A stretch of 64,000 nt of DNA from Gyromitra esculenta (Eukaryota > Ascomycota > Pezizomycetes > Pezizales > Discinaceae). This document shows, piece by piece, positions 47,118 to 59,257 of this stretch (positions are counted from its first letter, which is position 1; each line of letters opens with the position of its first letter). The stretch is from contig JBCAML010000009.1 of NCBI GenBank assembly GCA_038503075.1, forward strand, positions 1,054,001 to 1,118,000, read 5' to 3'. Made by a program: the position numbers and the translations under genes. The notes beneath the pieces are model-generated. The model was not told where the DNA came from. It did no database searches and worked only from the letters and a program-made list of their open reading frames with translations.

Positions 47118-48265
47118 TTAATAAAATGTCTCCACCATCGTATCCCTCAACGAGCCTTGAACATTCCCAGGTCCCATCCCTTCACCGAGCTTGAAAACGC
47201 TCTCCACAACTGATAGTTCAGTTGCGGTTGTGTCGAATCCTGTGACTGCCATCCAGTCGTTGACGACCATTCCAGCACCAACGACGGGGGAACCGCGGTT
47301 GACGCTGCCGGCGACTAGTGGGACTTGAAGGAGGGAGGAGAGTTCGTCTTGGTCCTGTATCGAGGTTTTTGGGTGCACGATGCCGCCTTGATTGGAGAGG
47401 GAGCAGTAGGAGCCTACGAGGACGTTTTCTGTGGGGTTTAAGCATGTCGTAGAAAAGCGATTTTGGGGGGGAAGGGGAAGGCAGAGGATGGTAGGAATTT
47501 GGTGTACATACCTGAGATAGTTTGCCTGAAGACCTCAACCCCTAGAATATCTGCAATGATCTCCTCTGTCTCACGCTCGATATCCGGATGAACTAGCGCA
47601 ACGTGGTCATTGCAGCAGATGACATTTCCAAGAGCAGATAATCGCTCTTCGATGCGCTGGATCTTGACGGCATCGGGAATTGAATTCCTGAGGTGCTGCA
47701 GCTCCTGGTCGGTTGTTGAGGTAGGGACTAAGAGACCTTTTCGGTTTCTAGTGAGCCGTTAACCGTCAGCTTGGACCTTACCTCCCTATCTTCCACTTCT
47801 CCCTTTCCTGGAGGATAAACAGCTTGGATGAAAATAGCACATACCCAGCAGTCAACCTCCCAACAATCCTAGTGCCCGCGATGGTGGTATGGCATATGGG
47901 TATGACGTCCGCCAACTCAGCCTCAAAAACACTAAACGAGCAACCCTAAATCAGCCCTCTCTCCTTTCCTCCCCCTACTCCCAAAAAAGGTGGCTCCAAA
48001 CCTGTAGAAGTTCATCGACCCTCCTGTAGCGACGAGTGCATACGAATTTGTAAGCGTCGCGAACACACCGACTCTGGTATCTTGATTAGTAACGGTAGCA
48101 GCGGAGAGATTGGGTGAAAGGAGAGGGAGGGGGGGGGGAGGTACTCATTCGAATTCTCAAACTATATACGAATGGCAATTAGCAACCTTTCGTCTTCCAA
48201 TTGTGCTTTTGCGATATATAAAAAAAAAGGCAGTAGATTTCACTAACCTGAGCTCTGAGAGCCAT
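47118..48265 (-). CDS. TIF6: eIF6 (Tif6), 60S ribosome anti-association and biogenesis factor
   Basis: Binds the 60S subunit, is needed for its maturation and blocks premature joining with 40S. Six exons: 48265-48248, 48161-48145, 48073-48002, 47931-47845, 47747-47512 and 47428-47118 (246 aa, same as orthologues). The protein starts [20 protein letters not shown] and continues [15 protein letters not shown] and [20 protein letters not shown]. Next are [38 protein letters not shown] and ENVLVGSYC. Two consecutive tiny coding exons (18 and 17 nt) are required at the start and are supported by exact phase and by the invariant FENSNE. No stop or missing residue is seen. Confidence 0.96.
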
Positions 48266-49310
48266 TGCTTTCGTAAATGTCTATTCGGGTTTCGAGAAAA
48301 AAAAATGTAATAAAAAAAACACACACAAGAATGAGATCTAAAAGAATTAAGACAAAGTAGCTTTGCGAGCAGAAGGGTTGTAGAGGATGGCGATGGTGGG
48401 GGATGACGATACTGGGCGCTGTAGCGTTATGTAGTGCGGGGAGGGATTTGGTGGGGCGAAGGAAAAAACAAATCAGGAATGCCAAGACTTCCCAGAGCGG
48501 GTTGGCTTCTCTTCCTTTCCCTGTACGATGGTTTTGATGCTGTGCAGCTTTTGCATCCGTTTCCATGGGCTGCGACAAGGGGGGTCCTTTACTTGCCCTG
48601 GACCGTAAAGGAGAGTATCCGAGTCAGGGGTGAAGTATTAGGACTTGCTAGGGTGCCACGGATCTGAGCGGCCACTGTATTTCGTAGTATTTCGCAATGT
48701 TACGGCGCTGTTCTCCCTTTCAGGGTGTTTCAATACTTCACCCCTGACCCTGGTATACGAGCCAAAGACTCATGTCCTGTCTGTTGTGGATGAGCCATAG
48801 TTGGCTGCATCGACTGCATCAACTATGACTCGGAGATGTGAGCAATAACTAGAGCACAGATGACTGGTTTGGTGGCACAAGATTAGAGTAAGAGACCATG
48901 CCGTGCTTCACAGATTCATCAGAGAAAATATCAGCATTTTGATACACAGTGGCTCGATACGGCAAACTACTTACAGAAACTAATAACCCCACAGTAATTA
49001 CCATTTTGATTGGCGAAGGAGACAACTCGATGTGGAAGAGGGAAAAAAATACTACAGGTACTCTACACCTTTCTCGCCAACCAAACACTCCAGGAAATCC
49101 CCCCCACCCGCAGCCCTAGCAAACAAATGTCAATGAAAAGGAAGAAACTATACTATACACACTCTACTTTCTAAAAGATGCAAAGTAGTTAAACAGTAGT
49201 AAAAGAGAAAAAAAAGAGAAAGAATCCAGTCACGTGCATTCATTCGTTCATCCCTTCATCCCCACCTTTCATTACCATTCTTATCATAACACCACAACTA
49301 CCGCCACCAC
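48266..49310. other. Intergenic region between TIF6 and the ABC transporter 3' end
   Basis: Contains the TIF6 promoter and 5' UTR and the 3' flank of the transporter. A 17-base inverted repeat lies within it (48623-48639 and 48732-48748). No gene recognised. Confidence 0.5.
48623..48748. repeat. Perfect 17-bp inverted repeat with a 92-bp interior
   Basis: The arm GTCAGGGGTGAAGTATT at 48623-48639 is repeated as its exact reverse complement at 48732-48748. Weaker matching continues outside the arms (GTATCC versus GTATACC). It lies 360-480 bases upstream of the TIF6 start. Confidence 0.9.
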
Positions 49311-52300
49311 CTACGACTCTGTCCCTTTTCTCCGCCCAGTGATATCTACGAGTGCCCCAGTGCCCATATACGCTTGCTTCGCCATCTCTTCCAACAAAGC
49401 AAACTCGCCGCTCGATTCACACATCTCCCTGAAAATACCGTCCTCTTTGCGTATAAGATTGTATGGGTGATCGTACTCGCGGACTTCGCCCCGGTCGAGT
49501 ACAAGAACTTTGTCGTAGTAGATAATAGAATTAAGACGATGTGCGATAGTGATAGTTGTGCTCTGAAGCTCGCGGATAGTAGCTTGAATCTTGGTGTCAG
49601 TGCTGTAATCAATCGAGGCAGTTGCTTCGTCCATAAGCAGGACTTTAGGCTCCTTCAAGAGTGCTCTTGCGAGACACAGCAATTGCCTATAACAACGACA
49701 TTAGCACACCCATCTCCATCACGCCACATTAAGAAGGGAGGGTTATTACTTCTGGCCCTGTGAAAGATTATTCCCTGACTCCGCTACCATGCTCTGCAGA
49801 TCCAAGAAAATGTTTTTATTAATCGCTGCATCATCTCCCGCCACCGGTGCCGCAGCCTCTGGCTCCTCACTAATCAACTGTACTCTCTTCAGCGCCTTAA
49901 AGATTTCCGCATCGGTATAAACTCCAAATGGATCAAGATTGCTCCTGATAGTCCCGGTAAATAGCGTTGGGTCCTGCGGTACCATGGTAATAGACTGTCG
50001 AAGATCCTGCAAACCAATTGTGCTGATATCCACATTATCGATGACAATATTCCCCGTCTCAGCCTCCAGAGATCGGAACAATGCAAGCGCGAGAGAACTC
50101 TTCCCAGCACCTGTTCTGCCAACGATACCGACCTTCTCGAGCGGCTTGATGTCGAAGCTGACGTTCTTGAGCACTCTATCAAGATCAGGGCGATAGCGGG
50201 TAGAATAGTCGGTGAAAGTAACGGCACCAGCCTCCGGCCAGTTAGAGGAAGGTCTGTTTTCGGGGATGATTTCAGCGGCCTCTTGCTCGACCTCAAGATA
50301 CTCCCTAATTCGCTCAACAGAGTTCATATTCTGCTCGTTCATAGCATAAAGTCTCACCACCCACAAAATATTGTCCGTAAAAGTGATAGCATAAGTCAAC
50401 GACAGACCTGCCAACCCAGCATCAATCTTCCCAACATTAGACACCACAAAAACACCAGCAAAGAACGAAACCATAGCTCCGGCAATATCGACCCTGAATC
50501 CAAGCCAACGATTGCAAGCCCAGAGGAAAAAGAATGGTCTGTTATGCGCATCAATTTTGGCAAGGTTATCCCTCACGAATCGCCTCTCATCGCCATAGGC
50601 ACGAATAGTAGAGACACCTGTAAGGGTTTCGCCGAAATGTTGATATAAAGGACTACGTTGAATCGACTCCAGACGCTTCAAGTCTCTCGATGCACGCAGG
50701 TAGAAAGCACCAATCAACCAGTAAAGACAAGTGATGACAAGACCCGCTCCCAAGAACCCAGGAGTAATGACCGAGATTAGGATAACAATGGCAATGACCG
50801 AAGCTAGCGAGTGTACCATACCCTAAAACAATCAGTTTTCAGTCCCAGGTGGTATCAGAATTAATAACACTCACCAAAGCAACTGGCGCAACCTCCTGGT
50901 CGACTGCCTCGATATCCTTTGAAAACCGATTGATAATCCTACCCAACGGTGTAGAGTCAAAGAATTTGAATTTCGCTCTCATAAGATGATGCAGCAACTG
51001 TTCATGAATTTTCTTCGACGCTCTCAGAGACCCATAGAATACTACCATCTCACGAATGAATGAAGTGAGCGTGTACACAAGCCCGATGAGTGCATAAACA
51101 ATTAGATAATACCACACATTAACTTCACTCCCAGTTTTCGCTGCCCTGATAGTATTCGACGAAGCCGTCCCCGGGAAAGCCCATGAACAGCTTCCAGACG
51201 CAAAGCAGCTTCCAGAGTACCCGAAATTGGACGAAAGAGACCCGCGAACCCCAGAAATGCTATAGTTCCCGCTCTGTGTCTCTGGCTCATACTGTAGCGC
51301 CCACTGTCGGATCCAGACGCTTGTAGCGACAGTTCCTAACTGCTGCGCACTGAAAATCGAGATGACAATGACCCAGTACCACCACGGACCCATGGAAGCA
51401 AGATACAGACGATATACTTTCCAGTCAACGCTGCCCTCGAGTTTGGTCTCTTCATTAGACTTCTTGTCTTTCTTGTTTCCAGCAACGTCTGCAGATCCGT
51501 TCGCCTTTAGTATTCCATTACCCTCTTCATTCGCTGTCGGATCGCCCACAAATGATGGTACTCGCGACGGCATCCGGGACACTGGCTTCGATTTCACGCC
51601 TGATTTCAGTAGTTCATCGTTTCCAAGTGCGCCTGAGGCAACCACGGTTTCTGGATCTCCTTGCATCGTTACTCGGCCATTGTCCAGTACCACGACATGT
51701 CTTGCCAGAGGCACACACAGCGCAACGTTATGCGTAACCAAGATACAAGTCCTCCTATGCATCAGTGGACCCATAATACAGTAGTCGTAAATCCATTTCG
51801 CAGTGTGGGAGTCAACGGCACTAAGACAGTCGTCCAAGAGCAAATGTCTACTATTGGAATACAGCGCCCTGGCGAGTGAAATCCTTTGCTTCTGACCACC
51901 AGACAGCGCAATGCCCTTTTCACCAACTTCTGTTTCATCACCGTTGTCGAGTACCTGAAGATCACGTTCGAGAGAACAAGCAATCAATACCTCATGGTAT
52001 CGTTCCTCGTTATACGGACTTGCAAATAGGATATTATTCTTGACTGTATCATTGACCAGCCATGCCTGCTGTGCGCAGTATGCCACGCTTTCTGTAAACC
52101 CTGTTTCTGGATCCGGCGTCAATTCCTCCCTGCTGTGCGCGCCAGGCAGGTGCACGCTTCCCTTCAGATGCGTCATCTCTCCGAGTAGTGCCATAAGTAG
52201 TGATGTCTTTCCAGATCCAGTCGGCCCCGCAATGATATTCAGCGTCTCGGGTTCGAACCTGATGTTAAGGTCCTGCAGTTGGAACGCAGACCCCATGCCC

Positions 52301-54611
52301 TTGTTCTTGATATGTTTCTTGCTTCCCCAAGTAAACGCAGCGTCCTTGAATCCGAGCAATGGTGCATCAGGGTCTTCAATTTCGAGCGGTTTGAGCTGCA
52401 GATACTTTTCGGTCTCCTCCTCAGACAGGAACTCCTCTACACGATCGATTGAAACCTTAGTCTGCAAAACGTTCGTAACCATGTCTGCAAGCTGATCTAG
52501 GGGTACGCGAAGAACATTGAAGAGGGATAGCGCAGTGAATGCGATTGGTGCATTGAGATCTTTCTTCTCGATAACCGTGTAGCAGAAGAACGACAAAAAC
52601 GTGATGAAAATTGGTGATCCATACCAGGACGTCGCGGCCACAGCCCAGAGGATATATCGCCTCTTTAGATTCTTAAGCTCCGCCATTCTAGACTCGTTGA
52701 CAACTTGGCCGAAACGCTCCTCCCAGGCAAAGAACTTGATGATCCTAATGTTCTGCAACACCTCGTTGGTCGTGTGGATACGTTTATCGGTCGTTGTCAT
52801 GATTGCCTGTTGAATCTTGCTGAACTGGCTAGAGATGAAGTAATTGAAAGGAAGTAGAAGCACCATCACTCCGATACCGGCGATTGAGCTCCATCCGAGA
52901 ATCTGGTAGAGCAAGGTCACAGCGATGATGACTTGTACCGGCACTCCAGCAACCTACAACCGTCAGTCCATGTCTCTAGCATTTACAAGATAAGATAACA
53001 TACCAAGAAATGCAAATAAGCGCAAACTTCCGCAACCTTGAACGAGTCCACAGCCATCAAGTTGATAATAGCGCCGACATTCGCCTGCTCGCCCTCGTCT
53101 TCATCTTCGTCATCCTTTCCATCAGCCTCGGGAAGTTTCTTCCCGTCAACTTTCTTCTTCTCTTTCTTCCCCAGTGCCCTATCAGCTCCTGCGGCCGCCT
53201 TCCTTCTGAGCGCCTTTGCATAAACTTCGCCGATAATCACAGCTCTCAGACGAATACAGATCCGACGGCCGATATAGAGAGCCTGGCCATTCCCAATTGC
53301 CGAGATCATCGCTGATACAAAGAGAAGGACTACGAAGAGCCATGCTACATTCTTAGGTGTATCTTCCGGAGCCTGTATATACTCCAAGATAACGCGAAGT
53401 AGGAGCGTAGGAGCGAACGTAAAAAGTGAGTAGAAGACTGCCCATGTTGATTGGATTATGAGGTCGCGTTTGAAATGTTTAATAAGCGTAAGTGCTAGGG
53501 TAGTTGCTTTCCTAGAGAAACTTTGTTAACATGCTATTCCAGTGTAAGCAGAGGATGAAAATTTAGCATACTTGGTTTGGCGGAACGTGCTCAGAACCGA
53601 ATACGCAATATCGTCTTCACGGAGATTCCACACTTCCTCCAGAACAAATGGTTTCCAGTAGCCCTTCCAGATAAGCCCATCCACCCAGCTAAAGGTAGCC
53701 AGAGAAAATAAAGAAGCTAGAGGTTCATGCGAGGGTTCAAGACCATCCACAACCTCTAGCTTGACGGCCTTATTTCCCCTTCGGCTGGAGACAGCAATGA
53801 TGCAAAGCAGCGATACTAAAGCAAACTGTGTGATCGTGAGAATCTCATAAACCCCAATCTGTGGTTGAATCAATGCTGTCCGGAACGCGACAGTGGCGAA
53901 GATGAAATTGAACAAGTAAAGTAACGATGTATGGTCCCACAGGCCAGGCAAACCGCAATCTCCATTCCCCGAAAATCGCAATCTCATAGTGGCAAGCAGA
54001 AGAATATAACCCTAGTCCCGTTAGCAGCCAATTTTCAAATTCGCTTTCCTAGAAGAATTCCTAACTCACCCAGCAGACCACTCCCGAAACTAGCGGCATC
54101 CCCGCATAGTTCCACACATCTCCATCCCGGAGGATGACTCCCGCGATAAAGATCCCCAACACCCCCAGGATTGCCAATTCCTCTAGCACAACCAAAACCA
54201 CCTCTCCGCGCGGCTTCAGCACCTTCATCTCCGTGAGCGTTCCATGGCTGACTGTGTGTCGCAGACTCAGATGTTCCGCGAATTCATCATCGTCCACCTC
54301 GGTTGAATCATCGTCATCATCCTCGTTCTCACTTGTCGCGACATTCTGATGAGTCGGGAGTTGACGGTATTTTCGGGAGTGCCGGTTGGCGAATTGACGG
54401 TGTACAAGAGATGCGGTGAGCCATAGCGCAGATAAACCAACGACGAGTGATGGGAGCAAGACTTGAATAAGGCTATACGGACGGGTTAGCTACAGCCAAC
54501 GTCACTGAGAGAGAAAAGAGAGCGGGAAAAGACTTACTCGCGCCTTACACACAGAGTGAAGTCGTCCCCTCGCCAGAAGGGACGCTCGCACTGTAGGAAA
54601 CGCGGATGCAT
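49311..54611 (-). CDS. Full-length ABCC (MRP-type) transporter, probably vacuolar
   Basis: ATP-driven exporter of the multidrug-resistance-associated subfamily; fungal relatives (Ycf1, Ybt1, Bpt1) load conjugates, bile acids or metals into the vacuole. Seven exons: 54611-54538, 54472-54070, 54011-53572, 53511-53004, 52953-50875, 50822-49750 and 49686-49311 (1650 aa). An N-terminal TMD0 (hydrophobic spans from about residue 27) and an acidic loop (NEDDDDDSTEVDDDEF) precede two TMD-NBD halves. NBD1: GPTGSGKTS, LSGGQKQR, LLLDDCLSAVDS (Asp at the catalytic position, typical of ABCC) and THN. NBD2: GRTGAGKSS, LSQGQKQLLCLARALL (split by the last intron), VLLMDEATASIDY and AHR. Both sites look complete. 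Another upstream exon cannot be excluded. The substrate is unknown. Confidence 0.93.
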
Positions 54612-56281
54612 GCCGGATAGGCAGCTCGGGAGAAGATTCTTGTCGCTCTCTGAGATCAATTGATGGGTGTGATTGATTCGGAGGGTAGTTGTCTTCTCTC
54701 TACTGCCCTGTGCTACTCCACCACCAAGCTGCTATTCGATCGTGCTGTCGAGGGTGGATTCTTTGGTTCTCGCCGCAGCAGGAAACTGATGGGTAGAGCG
54801 ACTGAGGACGAAGACCGGCGATAAATCCTCTTCTGGTGATGGATACGGGGAGGGAGGAAAAGAGAGTGGCAGACGAATGGATGGTGGAGAGAGAGTCGAG
54901 AGCGGCACAAGAAGAGTCGAGAGCTCGGCAGACGGATCACAGACACCAGTGAGCGAGTGAGGCAAATAACGTCACAGCCCGTAGATCTCCAACCGGTCAC
55001 AGATACTCCACAGGTCTTAGTAGTTATGTGATTAGATATCTTCAATCCTGTGCCTTCATCCACGCCTGCTTGGATACCTCTTCGCTTCCCTGAGTTCGCG
55101 TAGGAGAGGAGAGAAAGAGGAAGCCCTTGCCTATCAGGATTCTCGGCAACAGCTTTTGCTGTCCTCCTTCCTGCAGATGCTTAAGCGGACAACGAGAACG
55201 GGTTAGACACAACGGGCGCAGGTGCAGGGCACAGAAAAGACGTCACTTCCATGCAGCCAGCCATACAGCCACCGAAACATACATGTAGATAGGTAAAACC
55301 CTGGGAGAAGCGAATCCGTTTTAAACACGGACACAGGTGGGAGGGGAAAAAAAAGGTTCTGGGGAACTGTCTACCGTTGCGATGGGTGTTCTCGTGTGCG
55401 ATACATGCAATCGTGTCTCGAAGCGGGATACATGTATCAACCGACGCAGAGAAGAGAGCCATCTGGACTCTTGCAGCGGCTGCACGAGCTCTGTCTTAAA
55501 CCTGTTTCGTCGATGCAGATGCGAGGCGACGCCGGGGTAGCCTCGCTCGGGAATGGACATGGTAGAATCGACACGGCAATCGTCGACAGAACTGTGCTTC
55601 GAGAAGATATACAGCAGGTGTTTTATTGTGTTTGATCCCACTCGGCCAGGAATACGTACAGTAGATTTCCTGTGATGGAGAATTGGGGTCGGGATTGGGT
55701 TACTGAGCTCGTCCTCAGAGCTGCTGGAAGCGCATACACGTACTATGTGCCCGTAACGATGAATTATCACAGCTTCCATTCCACATGCGTGCCTGTGCAA
55801 GCTCTCAGCTGACAGCTGTCCGAGAATTTAGCCATCGCAGCAGCGTTGGGGCCCTTTTCGCCAGCGAGTCGTGCCTCTTCACCGCCGAGTACATCCCCCA
55901 ACAGCTCTTCCAATGCAAAGGGTCACAATTGAACAACTACATAGACCATTGGCCCAATGCAGCATCATGTTGTGCTTAGCTCCTTTGAAACCCTGACAGT
56001 CTGCTGTGTATGCAGGTCAAAGATACGGAATACTCCACGGTGTTATGAGGCTCTCGATTACACCTAACCCTGAGAGCAGACAGCATAATTCATTCATGTC
56101 CATGGGGATTTAGATATTTCGTTCATAGCCACAGTAAAATTAACAACGTTCATATTCAAGCGATATCTACACGGTACAGCTTGGCAGAAATCATCTCTCT
56201 CCCAAACTCCACTCTATTCAATCTTATCCACAAAAAAAAACTAAAATGCAAATACCACCAATCCACCAACCACACTTATTT
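54612..56281. other. Intergenic region upstream of the ABC transporter
   Basis: Promoter and 5' UTR of the transporter, then the 3' flank of the complex I gene. Two TACATGTA copies occur (55280, 55429), the second as a 12-base perfect palindrome GATACATGTATC at 55427-55438. No supportable gene; open frames at 55321-55800 show no conservation. Confidence 0.5.
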
Positions 56282-57060
56282 TCAAGCCCTCGGCCTAGCA
56301 ATCGCATTCCAGCTCTCAATCTTCGGTTTTGTCCTACAAGTCATCAGTACCCCACAAGCCCTACCACACAATGGGACTAGAAACTCACGTAGAGTATGGC
56401 TTATATGCAGCCCTACTAAATGTCTGGTTCGGAATGTGTGCCGTATTCTCCCACGGCCTCGGCTCATGCTTCAGGATCGGCTCGGAGCTAGGCGGTTTAT
56501 CGACCATATACGAGAGCCACGCGTGCCTATTCGGTGTTAGGAAAAGTTCAAGATATAGCTTTATCGAGTGATCCCGCATGCCAAAGATGTCTTACCAGCC
56601 AGGCTCAATCATCGAGCTAAACCCATGTCAGCATACCATTACCATAAACTAGAAACGACGAGTGATAACTCACGCATCGTATTCCTTCCATTCCTTATAA
56701 TCCACCCACTTTGTCCTCACTATTCCAACTATCAGCATGCTAGATTTTATCCTCCCACCTTAAAGAGGACTCACACGGTAGCTCCTCCTCGTTATTCTCG
56801 TAGTACTTGTTTCCGAAGCGATCAGTACCAACGAGTACACCGGCCTTGGTATCGCCTGCGATATCGTTAATTGACTGTTGTGTGCGTTTGTGCTAGTGAA
56901 CAAGGGGCATCCAACCAATGCGCTACAGATTGTCAGTACTCGATGAGCCAGCGGGTAATGATAAGGAGAGGAGCGCCAGAGTACGTACATTCATTTGGTA
57001 AGCATATCCCTTCAAGCCTATCCGGCGGATATATCTCAGTGTTCTGGAAACTGTCGACAT
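56282..57060 (-). CDS. NDUFA12: Mitochondrial complex I accessory subunit, NDUFA12/B17.2 type
   Basis: Accessory subunit of NADH:ubiquinone oxidoreductase. Six small exons on the minus strand: 57060-56989, 56874-56775, 56719-56674, 56616-56596, 56526-56389 and 56333-56282 (142 aa). Family motifs run across the joins: RTLRYIRRIGLKGYAYQM, GDTKAGVLVGTDRFGNKYYE, ELPLRTKWVDYKEW, MIEPGWHAWLSYMVD, AHIPNQTFS and the C-terminal AYKPYSTTKPKIESW. No exon alone looks like a gene, and the 21-nt fourth exon is easily missed. The acceptor of exon 2 is the least sure point. The chosen one (56875-56877) gives SINDIA before GDTKAG, a few residues more than I expect for the family. It is divergent from PGS1, another mitochondrial gene. 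Confidence 0.88.
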
Positions 57061-57354
57061 TTCTGCAACTCCTAGCAGGGCTGATCTATAAGCTCAATAC
57101 ACGGCAGTGGGGAATGGGGTGAACAGACCTGGAGAGTGAAGATGTTAGCGGGGGAGAGTGAGGCTTTCGAGATAATTGAAGTGGCCGCGGGGGGCGCCGA
57201 GATGGAAGGATTCCCGGGTCGCGACAGCTACCCGGCCTTCATCCAATTCGAGAAAAAACCTCCATCAGGTCATTTCCACATATCGTCCGTTAAAAAGTCC
57301 AATTACGTCGCTCCACGGATCACCAGTTGAATATAATTCCCCCAAAGGATCCCC
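57061..57354. promoter_or_regulatory. Shared divergent promoter of two mitochondrial genes
   Basis: Only 294 bp separates the start codons of the complex I subunit (minus) and PGS1 (plus). Both promoters must overlap here. No TATA box is evident. The middle is locally GC-rich (GGCCGCGGGGGGCGCCG near 57181-57197). Confidence 0.6.
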
Positions 57355-59143
57355 ATGATAATTACAACTCTCCGACGCTCTCTCCTGCGGCCCGCCGTGC
57401 CTTCACCGATTACCCGTTCACGGCTGTGTTTTTCCTGTGCGAAACGGCAATTCGCAACTTCTCCCCCCACTGCATCCCACCCTACGATATCCCCGACAGC
57501 TTCTATGCTCGGCACTCTCACCGGAGAGCTGGACAAGCTTGCGCCGCGATTCGAGATCCAGGCAAGCAAGATCCGTATTCTGCAGGCTCCCGATGAATTT
57601 TACTCGACGCTAAAGGTAGGAGGTGAGTTCTTCCCACTGAGAATTCGGGGGGGGGACATTATTTTATCATGAAATGTGTTTCTGACGCAGGATATCTAGG
57701 ACCGAATCTCGAAAGCTGAGCGCCGCATATTTCTCAGCACTCTCTATATCGGCAAGACTGAAGATGAACTCGTACCTCTCCCCTCTTCTTTCTTCTCTCT
57801 GCAGTCACGGATTCTCACTCATACTCTCCCAGATCTCCACTATCCGCGCCGCCCTCCTCCGCTCCCCGACCCTCCGCGTCTCGATCCTATCAGATGCCCT
57901 TCGCGGCACCCGTGAATCCCCCCATCCAAGCTGCGCCTCCCTCCTCGCCCCCCTCGTCACAGAGTTCGGAGATCGCGTCGAGATCCGGATGTACCACACC
58001 CCTAACCTTCGCGGCCTCCGCAAAATGATAATGCCAAAGCGGCTCAACGAAGGTTGGGGACTCCAACACATGAAGCTCTACGGCATCGACGACGAAGTAA
58101 TAATCTCTGGCGCGAACCTGAGCGACGACTACTTCACAAACCGACAAGACCGATACCACGTTTTCTCTGACCCAGCTCTAACCAACTACTTTGCCGCAGT
58201 ACATCACGCAGTATGTTCTATCTCCTATAAGGTATGCCCAGGAGCAGTCGCACAGGGCGGATACGTATCAGAATGGCCCAGCACCAACCCGGCGCCTCGT
58301 CCTGAAGTAGAGCCAACGGCGTATATGACCGCTGCCACAGAGATCCTCGCACCGTTGATTCGGCCGCTAACGGAGGTGGAATCGCTCGTACCCAATGGGT
58401 CTAGAACAGTTGTTTATCCACTTGCACAGTTTACACCCCTGCTGCATCCGGCCGATACATCCACCGAGCATCCGGGCCTCTCTGCTGTTCTGCGGCTACT
58501 GGGGAGAGACGATTGGGCTAGTTCGAAATGGATGTTTACCGCTGGCTACTTCAATATCCATTCGCAGCTTAAGCAGCTTTTGCTAGAGTCGAAAAGCATC
58601 CAGGGGACTGTGGTGACGGCTGCTCCGGAGGCTAACGGGTTCTATGGGAGTAAGGGCGTGTCGAACATGTTGCCGCCAGCGTATACGTTGCTTGCGAGAC
58701 GGTTCTTGGGCGATGTTATTAAGATGGGGAAGGAGCAGCAGATTGAGCTTAGGGAGTGGAGGAAGGGGACTATTGGGAAAGATCCAGATGCGTGGACGTA
58801 TCATGCGAAAGGTAGATATCCTAGTCTGCATTACTCAATGATAGCTTCTCTAACGGTGGGGAAAGGCGTGTGGGTAACGTTGCCGAAAGACGAGAACCCG
58901 AGCATCACACTTGTTGGCTCGTCGAACTATACGAAAAGGTCGTACTCGTTGGATCTGGAAGTCAATGCGCTGGTGGTCACGGAAGACGAAGGCTTGAAAA
59001 AGCAGCTTGGGGAGGAAGTCGAGTGGCTACAGGAGAACTCGAAGAGGGTACAGATGGAGGACTTTGAACGAACGGAGAGAAGGGTTTCTTTGAGAGTTAG
59101 ACTTGCACTATGGCTTGTAGGCGCTCTTGGTGGACAATTATGA
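57355..59143 (+). CDS. PGS1: Phosphatidylglycerophosphate synthase Pgs1 (cardiolipin pathway)
   Basis: Makes phosphatidylglycerophosphate from CDP-diacylglycerol and glycerol-3-phosphate in mitochondria, the committed step to cardiolipin. Exons are 57355-57615, 57700-57771 and 57833-59143 (547 aa). The N-terminus is a presequence-like run (TTLRRSLLRPAVPS, then SCAKRQFATSP). It continues LKDRISKAERRIFLSTLYIGKTEDEL, joined after intron 2 to ISTIRAALLRSPTLRVSIL and SDALRGTRES. Two PLD-type HKD motifs are present: HMKLYGIDDEVIISGANL and YHAKGRYP with VGSSNYTKRS. Intron 2 is only found by family alignment, because the downstream frame is also open through the intron. It ends 114 bp from the convergent ankyrin gene. 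Confidence 0.94.
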
Positions 59144-59257
59144 TGTACAGAAACGTAACTATATACTTGATGTCTAGATGCCTACTGCATTCTCTATAAT
59201 AACTGCGGACCAAGATTAGAGAAAATAAAATAAAATACAAGAGCTGGCCATAGCTAT

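Noticed and set aside
55321..55800. 159-codon frame on - upstream of the ABC transporter
   Set aside because: No recognised motif, poor start context, overlapping alternative frames of similar length. It lies in the transporter promoter region.
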